Assembly: GCF_001294205.1 (NCBI RefSeq)
Contig: NZ_LAQT01000004.1
Span: 89,412 to 153,411 of the forward strand
Length of the DNA: 64,000 nucleotides
Source of the DNA: Amantichitinum ursilacus
GTDB taxonomy: Bacteria > Pseudomonadota > Gammaproteobacteria > Burkholderiales > Chitinibacteraceae
Reading direction: 5' to 3'
Position numbers and translations under genes: made by a program
The notes under the pieces: model-generated
Told to the model about the DNA's origin: nothing
What the model saw: only the letters and a program-made list of their open reading frames with translations
The model's database searches: none
In this document: positions 26,144 through 35,590 of the stretch, piece by piece
Layout of the letters: the number at the start of each line of letters is the position of its first letter
Numbering within the stretch: position 1 is the stretch's first letter

Positions 26144-28321
26144 TTACGCCTTGCCCAGCAGCTTGTGTTCTACCGAACGCGAAAAATCTTCGGTATCGCC
26201 TTGTGCTTCACGACGGAACAACACAAACGAACGGCCCGTTACCTGGAATTGATCGCCGCCATTAAAGGTGGGCAAAGATTCCGGCTCCGGATTATTGGTA
26301 TCGATCAGGCAGGTCCATTGTTTGTCCGATTCAAAATCAGGCAATTTGAATTCGACCAGATCGTGCCAGGCATTAAACACCAGCAACAGCGTGGTATCGG
26401 CGGCCGGTTTCATGATGGCGCTGACGGCGGCGCGGCCGTCGATCAACATGCCAAAGCAACGCATATTGCCTTCGCCCCATTGCTCGCCGGTCAGCTCTTC
26501 GCCAGCAGGCGACAACCAGGTTACATCTTTGGTTTTGAGCTCGTCATTCCATTCGGCCGTCAAAAAGCGACCACGGCGCAATACCGGAAACGACTGGCGC
26601 AACAGGATCAGCTTTTTAACAAAGCGCTGCAGCGACGCGCCCTTGTCATCAATGCCTGCCCAATTCAGCCAGCTGATTTCATTGTCCTGGCAATAGGCAT
26701 TGTTATTGCCATGTTGCGTATTGCCGAATTCGTCGCCCGCCAACAACATCGGCGTACCCTGGCTTAATAGCAGTGTGGCCAACATATTGCGCTTTTGCCG
26801 CTCGCGCAGCGTGATGATGCCTTCATCATCGGTCTCGCCTTCTGCGCCGCAATTCCACGAATGATTGTTGGAACTGCCATCCTGATTGTTTTCGCCATTG
26901 GCTTCGTTGTGCTTGTCGTTATACGAAACCAGGTCGTTAAGCGTAAAGCCGTCATGTGCGGTGATGAAATTGACGCTGGCCCACGGGCGGCGGCCGCGTT
27001 GATTAAACAAATCACCCGAAGCAGTCAGGCGCGTGGCCAATTCCGGCGATTTGCCTTCATCGCCCTTCCAGAAACTGCGCACGGTATCGCGATAACGGTC
27101 ATTCCATTCGGCCCAGCCCGGCGCAAAACCGCCAACTTGATAACCGCCCGGGCCACAATCCCACGGCTCGGCAATCAATTTAACGCTGGACAAAATCGGG
27201 TCCTGGCGACAGCACTGCAAAAAGCCGCAGCTTTCGTCAAAGCCATAATCTTCGCGGCCCAGAATGGTGGCCAGGTCAAAGCGGAAACCATCTACGCCCA
27301 TTTCGGTGGCCCAATAACGCAGGCTGTCGGTCACCATTTGCACCACGCGCGGATGGCTCAGGTTTACGGTATTCCCGGTGCCGGTATCGTTGATGTAATA
27401 GCGGCGTTGATCCGGTATCAAACGGTAGTAGCTGGCGTTATCAATGCCTTTATAACTGAGCGTCGGGCCCAGTTCATTGCCTTCAGCGGTGTGGTTGTAA
27501 ACCACATCCATAATCACTTCGAGGCCAGCTTTGTGGAATTGCTTGACCATCTCTTTAAATTCGCTGATCGAATCGCTGGAGAAATAACGCGGGTCGGCGG
27601 CAAAAAAGCCGAGCGTGTTATAGCCCCAATAATTGGTCAGACCGCGATCCAGCAGATAGCTGTCATTGACAAAAGAATGAATCGGCAACAGCTCCACCGA
27701 GGTAACGCCCAGATCCTTGATGTATTTAATAACATCCGGCTGCGTTAGCGCGGCAAACGAACCGCGCAGTTTTTCCGGCACTTTCTCATTCATTTTGGTA
27801 AAGCCGTGCACATGCAATTCGTACAGCACGGTGTGTTCCCAAGGCACGCGCACGGCGCTTTCCTGGGTCCATTCAAACTGGCTATCCACCACCACGCATT
27901 TCGGCACAAATGGCGCGCTATCGCGTTCATCAAAGCTCAGATCGGCGTCGTCATGGCCCAGCGTGTAGCCGAATACCTCGGGCGCCCATTTCAGTTCGCC
28001 CAGATGGCGGCGCGCATACGGGTCGAGCAGCAATTTGTTGTGGTTAAAGCGATGGCCATTTTGCGGATCGTAAGGGCCATACACGCGATAGCCATACACC
28101 AGACCGGGGCCTGCATCGGGCAGATAGCCATGCCAGATTTCATCGGTAAATTCGGGCAGCTCGATGCGTTCGATTTCTTTGGTGCCGGTTTCATCAAAAA
28201 TGCACAGCTCCACCTTGGTGGCGTGGGCGGAAAACAGCGCGAAATTAACGCCTTTGCCGTCCCAGGTGGCGCCGCGTGGGCCCGGGTTGCCTTCAGTCAT
28301 ACGGGTGCTGGATGTCACCAT
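26144..28321 (-). CDS. glgX: Glycogen debranching enzyme GlgX
   Basis: A 725-residue isoamylase-type enzyme that removes alpha-1,6-linked limit-dextrin branches during glycogen breakdown. An N-terminal CBM48-like domain (WDGKGVNFALFSAHATKVELCIF) precedes the GH13 barrel: VIMDVVYNHTAEG, GFRFDLATILG with the nucleophile Asp, LIAEPWDCGPGGY with the acid/base Glu, and NFITAHDGFTLNDLV with the third Asp. The ATG at 28321 has AGG 8 bases upstream; ATGs at 28360 and 28300 are also in frame. It is alone among glycogen genes here, although malQ lies 23 kb away and galU is near. It is followed immediately by the LOV gene. Confidence 0.95.
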   Translation of the reverse strand: MVTSSTRMTEGNPGPRGATWDGKGVNFALFSAHATKVELCIFDETGTKEIERIELPEFTDEIWHGYLPDAGPGLVYGYRVYGPYDPQNGHRFNHNKLLLDPYARRHLGELKWAPEVFGYTLGHDDADLSFDERDSAPFVPKCVVVDSQFEWTQESAVRVPWEHTVLYELHVHGFTKMNEKVPEKLRGSFAALTQPDVIKYIKDLGVTSVELLPIHSFVNDSYLLDRGLTNYWGYNTLGFFAADPRYFSSDSISEFKEMVKQFHKAGLEVIMDVVYNHTAEGNELGPTLSYKGIDNASYYRLIPDQRRYYINDTGTGNTVNLSHPRVVQMVTDSLRYWATEMGVDGFRFDLATILGREDYGFDESCGFLQCCRQDPILSSVKLIAEPWDCGPGGYQVGGFAPGWAEWNDRYRDTVRSFWKGDEGKSPELATRLTASGDLFNQRGRRPWASVNFITAHDGFTLNDLVSYNDKHNEANGENNQDGSSNNHSWNCGAEGETDDEGIITLRERQKRNMLATLLLSQGTPMLLAGDEFGNTQHGNNNAYCQDNEISWLNWAGIDDKGASLQRFVKKLILLRQSFPVLRRGRFLTAEWNDELKTKDVTWLSPAGEELTGEQWGEGNMRCFGMLIDGRAAVSAIMKPAADTTLLLVFNAWHDLVEFKLPDFESDKQWTCLIDTNNPEPESLPTFNGGDQFQVTGRSFVLFRREAQGDTEDFSRSVEHKLLGKA

Positions 28322-28566
28322 TTGTGAAGCCTGCCGAAGTCGTTGTGAGATTGCCCGCAACTGTGCGCGAAGCCCCGCACTGCAACAATTGAGCGCAAGA
28401 GGATAAGACTATAGGAATGCGCCTACTTGCCCGGGCAGCTGTAGTCGCGGGCCTTACACGCGGCGTCTGGTTGCGACTACGTGAGCTTGCGTGCGTGCTT
28501 GACGGCGATGACGACCCTGCGCGCCTAGCATGGTTCCATCATTAAAGCGCAGCACAGGAGCACGCC

Positions 28567-29121
28567 ATGAAACTCGCACTCGAAGCCGCGGTGCTTGCCG
28601 CCATCATCGGGCTGGGCGCAGTGGAAATCGCGCACACCGAAGACCCCGCCTCTGCCACGCAAGCCGCCAACCCGTCGGTGGCCGCACCCGATATCAAGTT
28701 TCTGGAATCCGCTGCCCGTTATGCCAATGCCGATATCCAACTGGGCCAGATTGCGCAAACCCAATCCAGCATCCCCGAAGTAAAAGCGTTTGCGCAGCAG
28801 ATTATTACGCTGCAGCAAGCGCATTTGCAGGCGCTGGACAAGCTGGCCAAAAACAAAGGCATTGTGCTGCCGACCGAACCCGACGCCGAAGCGCTGACGC
28901 TGGCCAAGCATTTAAAGACCCAAAAGAGCCCGATGTTTGAGCACGACTATCTCAGCCTGGGCGTCGCCAAGAAAAAGCTGGACGCGCAGACGCTGTATAT
29001 GGATGAAACCGAGCACGGCAAAGACGCCGATATCAAATCGATGGCACAAACGTCGATGCCGATTCTTGATGATCAGTTGTCGATGGCGCGTAAGTTGCTG
29101 GCCAACTCGCGCAGCGAATAA
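28567..29121 (+). CDS. DUF4142-family protein
   Basis: A 184-residue helical protein of the DUF4142 family (ferritin-like four-helix fold, usually exported). The N-terminus has a hydrophobic segment (LALEAAVLAAIIGLGAV) compatible with a signal sequence. DIKFLESAARYANADIQLGQIA, EVKAFAQQIITLQQAHLQAL and HDYLSLGVAKKKLDAQTL are the three family helices. Function is unknown; members are often stress-related. GGAG lies 7-9 bases before the ATG. It is 35 bases ahead of galU in the same direction. Confidence 0.8.
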   Translation: MKLALEAAVLAAIIGLGAVEIAHTEDPASATQAANPSVAAPDIKFLESAARYANADIQLGQIAQTQSSIPEVKAFAQQIITLQQAHLQALDKLAKNKGIVLPTEPDAEALTLAKHLKTQKSPMFEHDYLSLGVAKKKLDAQTLYMDETEHGKDADIKSMAQTSMPILDDQLSMARKLLANSRSE

Positions 29122-29156
29122 CAAGACACTCATTACAACTCTGGAGGATAAGGATC

Positions 29157-30092
29157 ATGCCTGCGCAGCCTGTACGCAAAGCGGTTTTCCCGGTCGCGGG
29201 TTTCGGCACCCGATTTTTGCCGATGACCAAGGCGTCGCCTAAAGAGATGCTGCCGATCGTGGACAAGCCGTTGATCCAGTACGCCGTGGAAGAAGCGGCG
29301 GCGGCGGGCATTACGCAAATGATCTTTATCACCGGGCGCGGCAAACGCAATATCGAAGACCATTTTGATAAAGCATATGAACTGGAAGCCGAACTGGCCG
29401 CACATGGCAAAGAGGAATTGCTCAAGCAAATCCAGTCGGTGATTCCCGATAATCTGAGTTTTACTTACACGCGCCAGGTGGAACAACGCGGTTTGGGCCA
29501 CGCCGTTTTATGCGCACAACCGTTGGTGGGTAATGAACCGTTTGTGGTGATTCTGGCCGATGATTTGATTGATGCCGAAAGACCGGCAATCCGCCAATTG
29601 CTCGATATTTATGAAGAACATGCGTGCAGCGTAATTGGCATGCAATCCGTACCCCCTGAAGACACCAAACAATACGGCATTATTTCGGGCTCGGAATTGG
29701 CGCCCCGATTATATTCGCTGGATGGCATTGTTGAAAAACCCGACCCGGCCGATGCGCCCTCCAATTTCGGCGTTGTAGGACGTTACGTTTTTACGCCGGA
29801 GATATTTGAAGTATTGGCGCAAACCACGCCCGGCAAAGGTGACGAAATCCAGTTAACTGATGCGATTGAAACCTTGCGCCGCCAAGGCAGCCCGATTCGC
29901 GCCTACGCCTTTGAGGGCGAGCGCTACGACTGCGGCAGCAAGCTGGGTTATCTATGCGCCACCGTCGACTATGGCCTGCGCCATCCCGACCTGGGTGAAG
30001 CATTTGCGCGCTATCTGGGCGTTAACCTGCCCTACACGCCGCACCGCATTCCCGTGGACGATCCGGGCGCTGGCGGTACATCAATCCTTTAA
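29157..30092 (+). CDS. galU: UTP-glucose-1-phosphate uridylyltransferase
   Basis: A 311-residue enzyme that makes UDP-glucose from UTP and glucose 1-phosphate for envelope polysaccharides and galactose use. The nucleotide-binding N-terminus reads AVFPVAGFGTRFLPMTKASP, then KEMLPIVDKPLIQYAVEEA. Further marks are QRGLGHAVLCAQPLVG, VILADDLI and GRYVFTPEIFEVL. Length and order are standard. GGAGG precedes the ATG and an intrinsic terminator follows. With DUF4142 it may form a two-gene unit. Confidence 0.96.
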   Translation: MPAQPVRKAVFPVAGFGTRFLPMTKASPKEMLPIVDKPLIQYAVEEAAAAGITQMIFITGRGKRNIEDHFDKAYELEAELAAHGKEELLKQIQSVIPDNLSFTYTRQVEQRGLGHAVLCAQPLVGNEPFVVILADDLIDAERPAIRQLLDIYEEHACSVIGMQSVPPEDTKQYGIISGSELAPRLYSLDGIVEKPDPADAPSNFGVVGRYVFTPEIFEVLAQTTPGKGDEIQLTDAIETLRRQGSPIRAYAFEGERYDCGSKLGYLCATVDYGLRHPDLGEAFARYLGVNLPYTPHRIPVDDPGAGGTSIL

Positions 30093-30107
30093 CGGTTATG
30101 CAATTAC

Positions 30108-30131
30108 AGGCGGGATTAAACCCGCCTTTTT
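30108..30131 (+). terminator. Intrinsic terminator of galU
   Basis: AGGCGGG and CCCGCCT form a 7-bp stem around ATTAAA, followed by TTTTTG, 15 bases after the galU stop codon. Confidence 0.9.
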
Positions 30132-30337
30132 GTATTTATTACCTCAATATTATTGATTGATGTTCTTGTCAGACAAATCGCTTTTATGTCCCGATCAGAT
30201 GACGAAAATTGTAGGACGCAACCGACCGCTTTATCAGCCCTGACTCAATGGGTTTTTAATGGCTAATGTTTAGAATGCAAAGCGTGGAGTCCGGAAACAA
30301 TATTGGACAACCTTAATCGTACCAGGAGGAAATGATC

Positions 30338-30502
30338 ATGCTTCATTATGCCGTCGTATTCTTTATTATCGCCATTATTGCTGCCGTCTTCGGCTTCGGT
30401 GGAATTGCAGCAGGCGCCGCAGATATCGCTCGTATTCTGTTCTTCTTGTTCCTGGTTATTTTCCTCGTCAGCGTTGTGCTGGGCTTTATGCGAGGGTGGT
30501 AA
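30338..30502 (+). CDS. DUF1328 (YtjA-like) small membrane protein
   Basis: A 54-residue hydrophobic peptide starting [19 protein letters not shown] and ending [13 protein letters not shown]. It has two membrane helices with the conserved [18 protein letters not shown] middle, the pattern of the DUF1328/YtjA family. The start is the second of two in-frame ATGs: AGGAGG at 30324-30329 lies 8 bases from 30338 but only 2 from 30332. The 230-base AT-rich region before it likely holds a promoter, and a terminator follows. In other bacteria the family is often linked to stress responses. Confidence 0.88.
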   Translation: MLHYAVVFFIIAIIAAVFGFGGIAAGAADIARILFFLFLVIFLVSVVLGFMRGW

Positions 30503-30521
30503 CGAGGTTGTAATGAGCTAG

Positions 30522-30566
30522 CCGCCAGGCGCAAGTGCCCTTACTGGCACGGCCCCTGGCGGTTTT
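30522..30566 (+). terminator. Intrinsic terminator after the DUF1328 gene
   Basis: CCGCCAGG pairs with CCTGGCGG, enclosing an inner GTGCC/GGCAC stem, and is followed by TTTTC. It lies 20 bases after the DUF1328 stop codon and before the response-regulator gene. Confidence 0.85.
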
Positions 30567-30606
30567 CTATTGTTAGTGATGGTTTTGCACCAAGTACAGG
30601 GAAGTC

Positions 30607-31254
30607 ATGACCGCTCCAGATCACGTTCGCATCCTGGTGGCCGATAGTCATCCTATCGTGCGCCTGGGCGTCGCCGACTCAATCCACACCGAGCCTGATT
30701 TAAAGGTGACCGGTGAGGCCGCCAGTGGCGATGAAGTGATTTCTTTGCTGCGCAAACATCAATATGACGTGATCTTGCTGGACATCGCCATGCCCGGTAA
30801 AAACGGTCTGGATACATTGCATGCCATCCGCCAGATCGAGCCGGCGCCCGCCGTGCTGATCTTTAGCGAATATCCCGAAAGCCTTTACGCGATCAGCATG
30901 TTGCGCGCCGGTGCGAAAGGTTTTATCAGCAAATCCGATCCGCCTGCCGCGCTGACGGGCGCGATTCGCCGCGTGGCTTCGGGCAATCATTATTTAAGCG
31001 ACGCCACGCTTAACCAGTTGGTGAGCCAGGTGACCTTGTCCAGCGACCGCCCGATGCACGAAACACTGTCCGCGCGTGAATTCCAGATTTTTTATCGCAT
31101 TGCGATCGGGCAAGACCCGATGCAGATTGCCAAAGAACTCAATCTTTCGGCCAAGACGGTCAGCAGTTATCGCAGCGGTATTCTGCAAAAGATGGGATTT
31201 GGCTCAAACGCCGATCTGATCCGCTACGCGATTCGCGTCGGCATCGTCAAATAA
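30607..31254 (+). CDS. Orphan NarL/FixJ-type response regulator
   Basis: A 215-residue two-domain regulator. The receiver domain has the phosphoacceptor Asp in YDVILLDIAMPGKNGLDTL, the acidic pair region ILVADSHPIV and the conserved Lys in GAKGFISKSD. The C-terminal LuxR HTH is LSAREFQIFYRIAIGQDPMQIAKELNLSAKTVSSYRSGIL in parts. No histidine kinase gene is adjacent, so its partner must be elsewhere; the nearest sensor-like gene, the LOV protein at 25.4 kb, lacks a kinase domain. Targets are unknown. Confidence 0.92.
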   Translation: MTAPDHVRILVADSHPIVRLGVADSIHTEPDLKVTGEAASGDEVISLLRKHQYDVILLDIAMPGKNGLDTLHAIRQIEPAPAVLIFSEYPESLYAISMLRAGAKGFISKSDPPAALTGAIRRVASGNHYLSDATLNQLVSQVTLSSDRPMHETLSAREFQIFYRIAIGQDPMQIAKELNLSAKTVSSYRSGILQKMGFGSNADLIRYAIRVGIVK

Positions 31255-31265
31255 GCACGCCAGGG

Positions 31266-32426
31266 TCAGGCCACCGCGCCCGACGCTTGCCACACACTCA
31301 CTTTGACCGGGCAATGCAAGGCCGTCGCCAGATGGTGTTCAATGCTGGCCGGAGACGGAATCTGCAGGCCTGCGCGCAAACGTAATTCCAGTTCCAGCGT
31401 ACCGTTAATGTAATGCAGCACCACCTGCCAGCCACCCTGCTCCACATCGCCCAACATTTCGCTAAGGGCGCTGACCACATCGCGTCGCGTCGGCAAGGGC
31501 ACATCGGCCGGAGCATCCATTTCGCGCGGGTCGATATGCACTTGCACATCCAGCACATCAAACTGCGCCAGCACCGCGCGGCGCGCCAACACGGCCACGT
31601 GGTGGCCTTCGCTGACGCTGATATGCGCATCGACTTCCAGATGCACGTCGACCAAAGCGGAATCGCCCATCTTGCGCGTGCGTAGATCATGCGCATTCAA
31701 CACGCCGGGTGTGTCTTCGAGCACCTTGCGGATGGCTTCGACTTGCGGCGGCGGCAAAGCGCGGTCCATCAGGTCGTTCAGCGCGTCCCAACCGAAGCTC
31801 CAGCCCATGCGCCCCACCAGTACGCCGACGATAATGGCGGCTAACGGGTCGAGCACCGGAAAGCCCAGCATATTGCCGATGACGCCCAAAGCCACCACCA
31901 GCGACGATGCCGCATCGGAACGCGCGTGCCAGGCGTTTGCCATCAGCATGCTGGAATTGACGCGTTTGGCCTCACGCATCATGTAACGAAACAGACCTTC
32001 TTTGGCGACGATGGCCGCCACCGCCACCCACAGCGCCACACTATGCACGGCCGGGATGCTGGACGGATCCTGGATGCGTTCAACCGCGCGATACAACATC
32101 ACGCCAGCCACGCTGAGCAGCAAGCCGCCCAAGGCCAGCGAGGCGGCGTTTTCAAAGCGCGCGTGGCCATACTGGTGATCGGCGTCGGCGGCTTTGTGGC
32201 TGTGTTTATTAGCAAACAACACCACAAAATCCGACAGCAGATCGGACAAGGAATGCAAACCATCCGCGATCAAGCCTTGCGAATGGGCAAACACGCCGGT
32301 CACCAATTGGCCGATGGTCAAACAGATATTGACCCACACGCTGACCCAGCTGCTGCGCGAGGCTATGGCCTGGCGTTGTTCGCTGCTCAGCGATGCGGTT
32401 TCGCGGTTTAAATCGACGCGTGACAA
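31266..32426 (-). CDS. Cation diffusion facilitator transporter
   Basis: A 386-residue CDF-family metal/proton antiporter. It has about six membrane helices and the metal-site motifs LIADGLHSLSDLLSDFVVL (helix 2) and ANAWHARSDAASSLVVALG (helix 5), with the HxxxD pairs of zinc/iron/manganese transporters. The cytoplasmic C-terminal part contains HDLRTRKMGDSALVDVHLEVD and is longer than usual. The start is TTG at 32426, one base after the TGA of the ABC ATPase gene, indicating coupled translation; no ATG fits the family N-terminus. It forms the tail of the ABC permease-ATPase operon. The metal is not predictable. Confidence 0.9.
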   Translation of the reverse strand: MSRVDLNRETASLSSEQRQAIASRSSWVSVWVNICLTIGQLVTGVFAHSQGLIADGLHSLSDLLSDFVVLFANKHSHKAADADHQYGHARFENAASLALGGLLLSVAGVMLYRAVERIQDPSSIPAVHSVALWVAVAAIVAKEGLFRYMMREAKRVNSSMLMANAWHARSDAASSLVVALGVIGNMLGFPVLDPLAAIIVGVLVGRMGWSFGWDALNDLMDRALPPPQVEAIRKVLEDTPGVLNAHDLRTRKMGDSALVDVHLEVDAHISVSEGHHVAVLARRAVLAQFDVLDVQVHIDPREMDAPADVPLPTRRDVVSALSEMLGDVEQGGWQVVLHYINGTLELELRLRAGLQIPSPASIEHHLATALHCPVKVSVWQASGAVA

Positions 32427-32427
32427 A

Positions 32428-33747
32428 TCAGCTTTCTGCCTCTTCGGTTACCGGCTCGTCTTCTTCCGGCAAGCGGATCAGGCCGGTGTGGAAACCGTAT
32501 TCATAAACTTCGCCATAACGGCCCCATTCGATGGCCACCTTGAGCACACGTTCTGCTTCGTCCGAGTCCATCGACTCGCGCAGCATGCGCAAGAATGGCT
32601 CTTCTGGCAACTCGCCCGAATCGCTGCTTTCCAGGCTATGCCGGATATGCGCGGCCAGTGGCACATGCGCCAGTAACTGCGTGCCAAAGATTTCCTGGCG
32701 CTCGGTGTTTTCGGCCTGCACGTAGCGCTGGCCCAAAGGCGTGGTAGCGATATCGCCATGTGCCACTTGCGCCAGGCCCAACAAATGCAGCGCATCAGTG
32801 AGCGGCAGCAGCTCATCATCGGTCAGCTCGGTTTCTTCGCCCAAGGCCGGCAAATCGGCACGGCCGTTAAAGGGCGGCTCGGACAGCATTTCCAGCAAGC
32901 TTTCCATGCGGCTGACGTCGGCTTCCGGCAGGCGATAAGCCAGATGCAGATCGCTGGCGCCTTCCGTAGTTTTGCCTGCACGGGTGCGGGCCGTCATCAA
33001 GGCGTAGACCTCGTCGATCAGGCTGCGCACTTCCACGCTTTCGGGGTTACGCGGCCGCGGCAACGAAATACGCAGTTCGGCGCGCACACGGCCCGGATCG
33101 CTGGCGAAAATCAGTACGCGATCGGCCATCAGCACGGCTTCTTCGATGTTGTGCGATACCACCAGAATGCCGCGCATGGGCGTTTGTTTGCTTTCCCACA
33201 GCTCCAGCATATCGTCGCGCAGTTGTTCGCCAGTCAACACATCAAGGGCGGAAAACGCTTCGTCCATCAGCAGGATATCGGGCTCGACCACCAAGGCGCG
33301 GGCGATGCCGACGCGCTGGCGCATGCCGCCGGATAATTCACGCGGCAAAGCGCCATTAAAGCCGGACAGGCCGATCAGCTCGATGGCTTTTTCGGCGCGT
33401 TCTTCGCGCTCGGCTTGCGGCACGCCGCGCGCTTCCAGGCCCAGCTCCACGTTCTGTTGCACGGTCAGCCATGGAAACAGCGCAAACGACTGGAACACCA
33501 TCGACACACCACGCGTAGGGCCATAGATGGGCTGGCCGCGATAATGCACCGAGCCATCATCCGCCGGAATCAACCCCGCCATCAGCCGCAACAAGGTGGA
33601 TTTGCCCGAGCCGGACTGACCCAGCAAGGCCACGATTTCGCCTTCGGCCAAAGTGAAGTCGACATCCTCCAGCACGGCGCGCTGTGTGCCATCGGCCGAG
33701 CGGAACGATTTGCCGACGCCTTTCAATTCAATCAATGCATTTGCCAT
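32428..33747 (-). CDS. ABC transporter ATPase with C-terminal AAA-associated domain
   Basis: A 439-residue protein. The first ~240 residues are an ABC ATPase of the nitrate/sulfonate (SsuB/TauB) type: Walker A in LLGQSGSGKSTLLRL, Q-loop in VFQSFALFPW, signature LSGGMRQRVGIARAL, Walker B ILLMDEAFSALD and the switch His in ILVVSHNIEEA. The last ~190 residues form the AAA-associated C-terminal domain, of unknown function, with acidic tail. Permease is encoded upstream with a 66-base gap; the CDF gene follows at once. No solute-binding protein gene is near, so the substrate and even the direction of transport are open. Confidence 0.92.
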   Translation of the reverse strand: MANALIELKGVGKSFRSADGTQRAVLEDVDFTLAEGEIVALLGQSGSGKSTLLRLMAGLIPADDGSVHYRGQPIYGPTRGVSMVFQSFALFPWLTVQQNVELGLEARGVPQAEREERAEKAIELIGLSGFNGALPRELSGGMRQRVGIARALVVEPDILLMDEAFSALDVLTGEQLRDDMLELWESKQTPMRGILVVSHNIEEAVLMADRVLIFASDPGRVRAELRISLPRPRNPESVEVRSLIDEVYALMTARTRAGKTTEGASDLHLAYRLPEADVSRMESLLEMLSEPPFNGRADLPALGEETELTDDELLPLTDALHLLGLAQVAHGDIATTPLGQRYVQAENTERQEIFGTQLLAHVPLAAHIRHSLESSDSGELPEEPFLRMLRESMDSDEAERVLKVAIEWGRYGEVYEYGFHTGLIRLPEEDEPVTEEAES

Positions 33748-33813
33748 CTTGGTTCTCCCGCCTGCCGCGGTGTATTCAGTGGGGTGCTACTTAGGGTTGC
33801 TTGTGCGCGGCGC

Positions 33814-35547
33814 TTAGAAATGCATGCGCTCTTCGGCCAGCCGATACAGGCGGCGCCAGACAAAGTGGTTCAGGCCCATCACAAACACGCACATCACGCC
33901 GATGCCCAACGCAATGCGCGGAAAGTCACCCACTGCCGTCATATGCGCGATATAGCTGCCCAGGCCATGCGCTTCGAGCGTGGTATTGCCCCAGGTCACG
34001 TATTCCGAAACGATGCTGGCGTTCCAGCTGCCGCCACTTGCGGTAATCGCGCCAGTCACAAAACTGGGGAATACGGCGGGCAGCATATAGCGCTTCCATT
34101 TCAGCCAACCCGTCAGACCCAGATTGCGTGCCGCATAGCGTAATTCGGTGGGGATATTGGATGCGCCCGCGATTACGTTAAACAGGATGTACCACTGCGT
34201 CCCCAGAATGATCAGCGGGGACAGCCAGATATCCGGGTGCAGATTGAATTTGACGATAACCACCACCGCCAACGGAAAGGTCAGGTTAGCGGGGAATGCG
34301 GCCAGAAACTGCGCAACCGCCTGCAAGCGATCCGCCCAGCGTGGATTCATGCCGATCCACACGCCCACCGGCACCCAGACCACGGCGGCCAATGCAATCA
34401 GGATCATCACGCGCAGCAAGGTGTAAAAGCCCAGCAAGAACACATGGCCCACTTCGGCAATACCGACTTCGCCAAGAATGAAGTGCGACAAGCGATAAAT
34501 GGCAAACAAGGTCAACGCTGCAATGACGGCATCCCACACGCGCTCTGCCGTGCTGTTATGCGTGCGCTGGCGCGACATGATCGAGGTGCCGTCATGCTTT
34601 TTGCGAAAATAAACAAAGGTGCGATCAATCACCGAAAAGCCGCGCAACATCATGTTCTGCATGCGATCAGTGCGGCGCAGCCACGTCAGCAACCAGGACG
34701 ACTGGCCGCCGGTGCTGCCGGTTTCTTCAAAGCGGAATTTGTCGGCCCACGCCAACAGCGGGCGGAAGAACAGTTGGTCGTATAACAGAATGCCGATCAG
34801 CATTGCCAGAATGGCCCAGCCGATCGCGCCCAGATTACGCGCTTCGATGGCGGCGGAGATATACGAGCCGATGCCGGGCAGCTTGATGTTCTGGTTGGAG
34901 ACCGAAATGGCTTCGGAGGCGACCACAAAAAACCAGCCGCCCGACATCGACATCATCATGTTCCACAGCAGACCGGGCATGGCGTATGGCATTTCCAGCC
35001 GCCAGAAGCGATGCCAACCGGAGAGCTGAAAAATGCGCGAGGCTTCTTGTAGCTCGGACGGCACGGTGCGGAACGATTGATACAGGCTGAACGCCATATT
35101 CCACGCTTGCGAGCAGAAGATGGCAAAGATGGAGGCGCATTCCACGCCCAACAGATTGCCGGGAAACAAAGCGATAAAGCCGGTGATGGTAATCGACAAA
35201 AAGCCCAATACCGGAATCGACTGCAGAATGTCGAGCATCGGAATCAGGACTTTCTCGGCCGCACGCACCTTGGCTGCCAGCGCGGCAAATACGCAGGCAA
35301 ATACCAGCGAAAAACCGAGCGCGATAAACATGCGCAACATGGTGCGCAGCAGGTAATACGGCAGCCAGATCGGGTCGAGCGTAATGGGCAATTGCGTGCC
35401 CACCTGGTACGGCGTGGCCATCTGGCTGGCGCCATAGCCCAGCAGAATCAGCGCGCTCAGCACCAACGGCAGCAGCGCCCAATCCCAACGGTTGCCGGTG
35501 TCGACCACACGGCGCGGCAAAAACTGGAAGCGATCCAGGTTCATCAT
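33814..35547 (-). CDS. Fused double ABC transporter permease
   Basis: A 577-residue inner-membrane protein made of two BPD_transp_1 permease halves. The first (residues about 60-275) contains the EAA-type loop SELQEASRIFQLSGWHRFWRLEMP in parts; the second (about 360-570) contains TELRYAARNLGLTGWLKWKRYMLP. This duplicated form normally pairs with an AAA-domain ATPase, as here. The two halves together would make the membrane channel without a second permease gene. It heads an operon with the ATPase and CDF genes. The family is widespread but I know of no assigned substrate. Confidence 0.9.
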   Translation of the reverse strand: MMNLDRFQFLPRRVVDTGNRWDWALLPLVLSALILLGYGASQMATPYQVGTQLPITLDPIWLPYYLLRTMLRMFIALGFSLVFACVFAALAAKVRAAEKVLIPMLDILQSIPVLGFLSITITGFIALFPGNLLGVECASIFAIFCSQAWNMAFSLYQSFRTVPSELQEASRIFQLSGWHRFWRLEMPYAMPGLLWNMMMSMSGGWFFVVASEAISVSNQNIKLPGIGSYISAAIEARNLGAIGWAILAMLIGILLYDQLFFRPLLAWADKFRFEETGSTGGQSSWLLTWLRRTDRMQNMMLRGFSVIDRTFVYFRKKHDGTSIMSRQRTHNSTAERVWDAVIAALTLFAIYRLSHFILGEVGIAEVGHVFLLGFYTLLRVMILIALAAVVWVPVGVWIGMNPRWADRLQAVAQFLAAFPANLTFPLAVVVIVKFNLHPDIWLSPLIILGTQWYILFNVIAGASNIPTELRYAARNLGLTGWLKWKRYMLPAVFPSFVTGAITASGGSWNASIVSEYVTWGNTTLEAHGLGSYIAHMTAVGDFPRIALGIGVMCVFVMGLNHFVWRRLYRLAEERMHF

Positions 35548-35590
35548 TGTTGTTCTCTTTATTGCAAGCGGGACCGCGCCGCGGCGGCGT

